The notes beneath the pieces were generated by a model. That model ran no database searches, had not been told where the DNA came from, and saw only the letters and a program-made list of their open reading frames with translations. Position numbers and translations under genes: made by a program. This document shows, one piece after another, positions 7,295 to 10,225 of a DNA stretch of 10,225 nucleotides. The stretch lies in NCBI GenBank assembly GCA_035559315.1, contig DATMBJ010000253.1, positions 1 through 10,225 of the forward strand, written 5' to 3'. Origin of the DNA: DATLZM01 sp035559315. Its GTDB lineage: Bacteria > Actinomycetota > UBA4738 > HRBIN12. Numbering within the stretch: the stretch's first letter is position 1; each line of letters starts with the position of its first letter.

Positions 7295-7314
7295 GGCGGC
7301 CCTACCGGTCGCGG
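7283..7314. terminator. Hairpin covering both stop codons of convergent mfd and regulator genes
   Basis: CCGCGCCGGT (7283-7292) pairs with ACCGGTCGCGG (7304-7314), giving ten base pairs with one bulged base and an 11-base loop. It contains the mfd TGA (7292-7294) and the TAG of the minus-strand gene (7302-7304). The two stops are separated by only 7 nt, so any shared terminator must overlap coding sequence. No U-tract exists on either strand. It could serve as a bidirectional U-less terminator. Confidence 0.35.
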
Positions 7315-8852
7315 AGGAGGCCGTGCCCCATCGCGAACATCGCCGCCGCCGCCCGCGTGGAGACGCCGATCTTGGCGTAGATGTTCTGCACGTGGTGCTC
7401 GGCGGTCCGGGGTGAGATGGAGAGCCTGCTCGCCACCCCCCGGTTCGAGAGGCCCCCCGCCACCAGCCGCAGGACCTCCACCTCCCGGTCGGAGAGCCCG
7501 GCCGGCCAGGCGGGGCGGGGGGCGCGGCCGCGCCGGGTCCCGGCCGCCTCGAGCACGGCCCGGACGCACTCGGGGTCGAACCGCCCCTCGGCCGTCTCCC
7601 GCCCCAGGAGCTCGGCGGCCTCCTCGGCCGCGCGGGCCGGGCGGTGGGGGCGCTCCTCGGTCATCGCGTGGAGCGCGTCCGCCGCGCCGAGCAGCCGGGC
7701 CGCGACCGGCGTCTCGGCGGCGGCGGCGCCGTGGTGGTAGCCGGAGCCGTCCTGGCGCTCGTGGTGCATCCCCGCGACCCTCGCCAGCGGCCGGAGCGCC
7801 TCCGAGCGACCGAGGACCCGCTCGGTGTGGTAGGGGTGCAGCCGGACCCGCTCCCGGTCGGCGGTCCGCAGCGGCCCCGGCCGCTCCCACACCCCGATCG
7901 GCACGCCCACCCGCCCCAGGTCGTGGAGGAGCGCCGCGCGACGGAGGTCGCGGACGTCCGCGTCCGGGAGCCCGAGCCGCGCGGCGGCCGTGGCCGCGAG
8001 CTCGGCCACCCCCGACGAGTGCCCGAGCGTGAAGGCGGACTTGAGGTCGGCCATGTCCGCGAAGGCCTCGGCCACCCGGTCGATCCGGTCGTCGGGGATC
8101 CGCCGGATGGGCTCCGGCTCGGCCTCGAGGAACAGCTCCCAGGGGTCCTCGGCCTCGAGCCGCTCGAGGACCGCCGGGCCCACGTCGCGGAAGGCCTCGG
8201 CGACCGCCGGATCGAACCAGCCGCCGCTGCGGCGGCCTAGCACGGCGAGGGCGGCCTCGGCGCCCCCGAGCCGGTGGAAGATGACCGCCTGGGTCGCGGG
8301 CTCGGCGATCCGGGCCGCCAGGGCCAGGTCGTCGCCCCGGAGGCCGTGCGGCTGTCCCTTCCCGTCCCACCGCTCGAGGCTCTGGGCGAGCGCCCTGGCC
8401 ACCGGCTCGCCGAGGCCGAGCCGTTCGGCGAGCATCGCCCCCACCTCGCAGGTCGCGCGGAGGATGTCCGCGACCGCCCTCCTCCCGGTGAGGGCCCGGA
8501 CGACGTGCGCGGGCCGGCGCAGGCCGGCGCCCGCCCCCGTCGCCGCGAGGAGCCCGAGCAGCTCCCGGGGGGCGGCGTCGTCGGTCCGCTCGGCGACCCG
8601 CCGCATCGCGAGGTCGTCGGGCCCGAACAACGCCCCCTCCTCGTGGGGGGTGGCCGTGCAGCCCAGGTGGCGCATCACCGCGGTCCAGTAGGCGTCGGCG
8701 ACCTCCGGCTCGCCGAGCCCGAGCCGCCGGGCGAGCGCCACCGCGACGACCGCCGCCCGGACCGCCTTCTCGGGCTCCTGGCCCATCGCCAGGTCCGTGG
8801 CGAGGGAGAGCGCGCCGAGCAGGTCCGCCAGCCTCGGCTCGTCCCCCGGCAC
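7302..8852 (-). CDS. HD-GYP-like / LuxR-family regulator with a degenerate first HD module
   Basis: This 516-residue protein looks like a one-component regulator. Residues about 8-215 form a degenerate HD-GYP-like module (MRHLGC at 60-65, ERWDGKGQP at 160-168). Residues about 267-440 form a second HD-GYP-like module: H278, HDLGRVGVP at 310-318, HPYH at 339-342, HHERQDGSGYH at 363-373, D392 and ERPHRP at 400-405. Its putative metal ligands are present, but GYP has become GYH. A linker leads to a LuxR helix-turn-helix at 452-513 (LSDREVEVLRLV, then SPRTAEHHVQNIYAKIGV). HD-GYP domains typically hydrolyse cyclic di-GMP; whether this one does is unknown. No membrane segment or receiver domain is seen, so the protein is cytosolic. 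The start is GTG, with GGGAGG eight bases upstream. It converges with mfd and diverges from an MFS transporter gene that it may control. Domain assignment is firm; signal and targets are inference. Confidence 0.88.
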   Translation of the reverse strand: MPGDEPRLADLLGALSLATDLAMGQEPEKAVRAAVVAVALARRLGLGEPEVADAYWTAVMRHLGCTATPHEEGALFGPDDLAMRRVAERTDDAAPRELLGLLAATGAGAGLRRPAHVVRALTGRRAVADILRATCEVGAMLAERLGLGEPVARALAQSLERWDGKGQPHGLRGDDLALAARIAEPATQAVIFHRLGGAEAALAVLGRRSGGWFDPAVAEAFRDVGPAVLERLEAEDPWELFLEAEPEPIRRIPDDRIDRVAEAFADMADLKSAFTLGHSSGVAELAATAAARLGLPDADVRDLRRAALLHDLGRVGVPIGVWERPGPLRTADRERVRLHPYHTERVLGRSEALRPLARVAGMHHERQDGSGYHHGAAAAETPVAARLLGAADALHAMTEERPHRPARAAEEAAELLGRETAEGRFDPECVRAVLEAAGTRRGRAPRPAWPAGLSDREVEVLRLVAGGLSNRGVASRLSISPRTAEHHVQNIYAKIGVSTRAAAAMFAMGHGLLRDR

Positions 8853-8860
8853 CGCCTCCC

Positions 8861-8866
8861 CCTCCC
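8861..8866 (-). promoter_or_regulatory. Ribosome binding site of the HD/LuxR regulator
   Basis: On the minus strand GGGAGG lies eight bases before GTG 8852 within a purine-rich stretch, and a second GGAGG lies only two bases from the start. This supports the GTG start over the internal ATG at residue 23. No TANNNT box was found on the minus strand between 8853 and 8984, so the promoter of this gene is not located. Confidence 0.55.
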
Positions 8867-8884
8867 GCCGCCCGAGCGTCGGCC

Positions 8885-8900
8885 CTCACAGGATGACAGG
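8885..8900. repeat. Tandem 8-bp direct repeat, candidate operator half-sites
   Basis: CTCACAGG (8885-8892) is followed immediately by ATGACAGG (8893-8900), sharing six of eight bases with an eight-base period. It sits about 32 bases upstream of the regulator start, where a repressor could act. It is short and may be accidental. Confidence 0.25.
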
Positions 8901-8915
8901 CCCGGGCCCCGGATG

Positions 8916-8927
8916 GGTAGACCTACC
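8916..8927. promoter_or_regulatory. Short inverted repeat in the divergent intergenic region, candidate operator
   Basis: GGTAG-AC-CTACC is a perfect dyad with five-base arms and a two-base spacer. It lies between the divergent regulator and transporter genes, 25 bases before the transporter's -10-like box. LuxR-type proteins bind as dimers to short dyads, so this is a reasonable operator candidate. A perfect GC palindrome, GGCCCGGGCC, lies next to it at 8899-8908. Function is inferred from position and symmetry only. Confidence 0.35.
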
Positions 8928-8952
8928 GATGCGCCGCCCGTGGCCGCCCCCG

Positions 8953-8958
8953 TACCCT
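8953..8958 (+). promoter_or_regulatory. Putative -10 box of the MFS transporter gene
   Basis: TACCCT fits TANNNT. A start near 8965 would give a leader of about 20 nt that includes the AGGAGG ribosome site. No clear -35 is present. Confidence 0.38.
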
Positions 8959-8970
8959 GGCCGGGACGAG

Positions 8971-8976
8971 AGGAGG
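8971..8976 (+). promoter_or_regulatory. Ribosome binding site of the MFS transporter gene
   Basis: AGGAGG lies eight bases before ATG 8985 and fixes this start. The open frame continues far upstream, but that part is antisense to the regulator gene. Confidence 0.7.
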
Positions 8977-8984
8977 TCCCGGCG

Positions 8985-10169
8985 ATGCGGAGCCTGAGCC
9001 TGAGGTCGGGAGACGTGGGGCGAGCCACGCGGCCCACGCTGCTCACCCCGGCGTTCCTCACCGTGGCGGCCGCGGAGCTCGCGTACTTCACGGCCGACGG
9101 GGTCCTGCTCCCCGCGGTGCCGAGGTACGTGGCCGGGCCGCTCGGGGGCGGCGACGCCGCCGTCGGGCTCGTGGTGGGGGTCTGGACCCTGGCCGCGTTC
9201 TTCCTGCGCCCGGTCGCCGGGCGGCTGGGGGACCGCCGGGGGCGACGGGCGGTGATGGTCCTCGGCGCCTCGCTCTTCGCGGCGTCGGTCGTGGGCTACC
9301 TCGCCGCGCCCTCGATCCCCACCCTGATCGGCGCGCGGCTCCTCTCCGGCGCCGGCGAGGCGCTGTTCTTCGTGGCGGCCTTCGCCGCGACCGTCGACCT
9401 CGCCCCGGCGGAACGTCGGGGCGAGGCGATCAGCTTCGCCTCCCTCTCGCTCTACCTCGGGATCGGCATCGGGCCGTTCCTCGGCGAGGCCGCGATCGGC
9501 CTGGCCGGGTTCCCCGGGGCGTGGGTCCTCGCGATCGGGCTCGGCGCCGCGGCGGCGCTGCTCTCGACGCGGCTCCCCGCCCTGGTCCCCGAGGGCACCG
9601 CCGAGGGGCCGCAGCGGCTGATCGACCGCCGGGGGCTGCTGCCGGGCCTCGCGCTGCTCTCGATGATCTGGGGCATGGCCGGCTTCCTGGCCTTCGTGCC
9701 CCTCTACGCGCTCGACCTCGGGATGGCGGGCGCCGGGCCGGTGCTGGGCCTGTTCTCCGCGATCGTGGTGGGGATCCGGAGCGTGGGCGCCCGCATCCCC
9801 GACCGCCTGGGGGCGGGGCGCACCACCCGGATCTCGCTGGTGGCGGGCACGGCCGGGCTCTCGGTGGCGGGGCTCTGGCGGGAGCCGGCGGGCCTCGTGG
9901 CGGGCGCCGCGGTCCTCGCGGTGGGCGTGGCGCTGTTCACCCCCGCGCTGATGTCGCTCGCGATGGAGGGGGTCGCCCCGAACGCCCGGGGCTCGGTGAT
10001 GGGGACCACCACGGCCTTCCTCGACCTGGCCTTCGGCATCGGTCCGGCGACCCTGGGCGTCGTGGCGGCGGCGGCCGGGCGGCCCGGGACGTTCCTGGCG
10101 GGCGCCGGGGTCGCGCTCGTCGGCCTGGGGGTCGTGCAGGCCACGCGGCTGGGGCGATCCCGGGCCTGA
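8985..10169 (+). CDS. Major facilitator superfamily transporter, probable exporter of unknown substrate
   Basis: The 394-residue product is an integral membrane protein with about 12 hydrophobic segments (roughly 20-45, 57-77, 89-107, 111-137, 148-170, 176-196, then 217-240, 250-268, 283-298, 302-322, 337-360 and 367-386). The central cytoplasmic loop (197-215) is short and polar, the usual 6+6 MFS layout. Motif A, GRLGDRRGRR, is at 79-88 between helices 2 and 3, with a weaker echo, ARIPDRLGAGR, at 269-279 in the second half. LGIGIGPFLGE at 158-168 resembles the glycine/proline-rich motif C of drug-proton antiporters, which favours export. The substrate cannot be read from sequence. ATG 8985 has a good AGGAGG site. 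The gene is divergent from the HD/LuxR regulator, a common layout for a regulated efflux pump. Confidence 0.87.
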   Translation: MRSLSLRSGDVGRATRPTLLTPAFLTVAAAELAYFTADGVLLPAVPRYVAGPLGGGDAAVGLVVGVWTLAAFFLRPVAGRLGDRRGRRAVMVLGASLFAASVVGYLAAPSIPTLIGARLLSGAGEALFFVAAFAATVDLAPAERRGEAISFASLSLYLGIGIGPFLGEAAIGLAGFPGAWVLAIGLGAAAALLSTRLPALVPEGTAEGPQRLIDRRGLLPGLALLSMIWGMAGFLAFVPLYALDLGMAGAGPVLGLFSAIVVGIRSVGARIPDRLGAGRTTRISLVAGTAGLSVAGLWREPAGLVAGAAVLAVGVALFTPALMSLAMEGVAPNARGSVMGTTTAFLDLAFGIGPATLGVVAAAAGRPGTFLAGAGVALVGLGVVQATRLGRSRA

Positions 10170-10200
10170 GGCCGCCGGCCGGGGGGCCGAGGAGCCCGGG
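10159..10200 (+). terminator. GC inverted repeats around the MFS stop codon
   Basis: GGCC-TGA-GGCC (10163-10173) is a four-base-pair stem whose loop is the TGA stop codon. Alternatively, CCCGGGC (10159-10165) pairs with GCCCGGG (10194-10200) over a longer GC-rich interior. No U-tract follows. The remaining bases to the window end hold no recognisable gene. This may be a U-less terminator, but such palindromes are common at this base composition. Confidence 0.3.
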
Positions 10201-10225
10201 GGACGCCCGACGGCGGCGGGCGGGG

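Noticed and set aside
4135..7380. Open reading frame of 1081 codons on the plus strand, within mfd in another frame
   Set aside because: Arg/Gly/Pro/Ala-rich shadow without any recognisable motif; stops are rare simply because of the base composition.
7078..8889. Alternative minus-strand frame of 603 codons over the regulator
   Set aside because: Gly/Arg/Ala/Pro-rich shadow; the 7302-8852 frame carries the HD-GYP and LuxR motifs.
8274..8984. Upstream extension of the MFS transporter frame
   Set aside because: It is antisense to the HD/LuxR regulator and has low-complexity composition. The transporter has AGGAGG at 8971-8976 and a natural ATG at 8985.
1..10225. CRISPR arrays, insertion sequences, tRNA or rRNA genes, riboswitches
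   Set aside because: I found no regularly spaced repeats, transposase motifs, terminal repeats or recognisable RNA folds. All gaps between genes are 132 nt or shorter and no stretch over 300 nt lacks a gene.

Overview
The window is very GC-rich (roughly three quarters G+C by eye) and densely coded. It reads as an ordinary chromosomal segment of a high-GC Gram-positive-like bacterium, most likely a deep-branching actinomycetote. The grounds are the gene order glmU-prs-rplY(ctc)-pth-mfd, which is conserved in Actinomycetota and Bacillota, the use of GTG starts, the sparse TANNNT-type -10 boxes without -35 boxes, and the type of regulator on the right. No genus can be named from the sequence alone. 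I saw no mobile elements, CRISPR arrays, tRNA or rRNA genes.

Left and centre (1-7294, all + strand) is a housekeeping block. glmU (UDP-GlcNAc synthesis) overlaps prs (PRPP synthesis) by one base and is probably translationally coupled to it. Then come the 5S rRNA-binding protein L25/Ctc, peptidyl-tRNA hydrolase and the transcription-repair coupling factor Mfd. The gaps before rplY, pth and mfd each hold a plausible -10 box and a hairpin at or beside the preceding stop codon. The block may therefore be several short transcription units rather than one operon. The -10 of pth sits exactly where it would give a leaderless mRNA.

Right (7302-10169) is an accessory pair. A minus-strand regulator meets mfd tail to tail with a 7-nt gap. 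It carries a degenerate HD-GYP-like module, a second HD-GYP-like module with its metal ligands intact, and a C-terminal LuxR helix-turn-helix. Transcribed away from it, across a 132-nt shared intergenic region with a short dyad and a tandem 8-bp repeat, is a 12-helix MFS transporter of unknown substrate. The divergent layout suggests, but does not prove, that the regulator controls the transporter.

Nothing here is clearly an undescribed multi-gene system. The points most worth a second look are the pseudo-tandem HD-GYP/LuxR regulator with its neighbouring transporter, the hairpins that enclose or abut stop codons without U-tracts, the predicted leaderless pth, and a few substitutions at usually conserved positions (Pth Asn114 to His, GlmU EINTG to EISTC).
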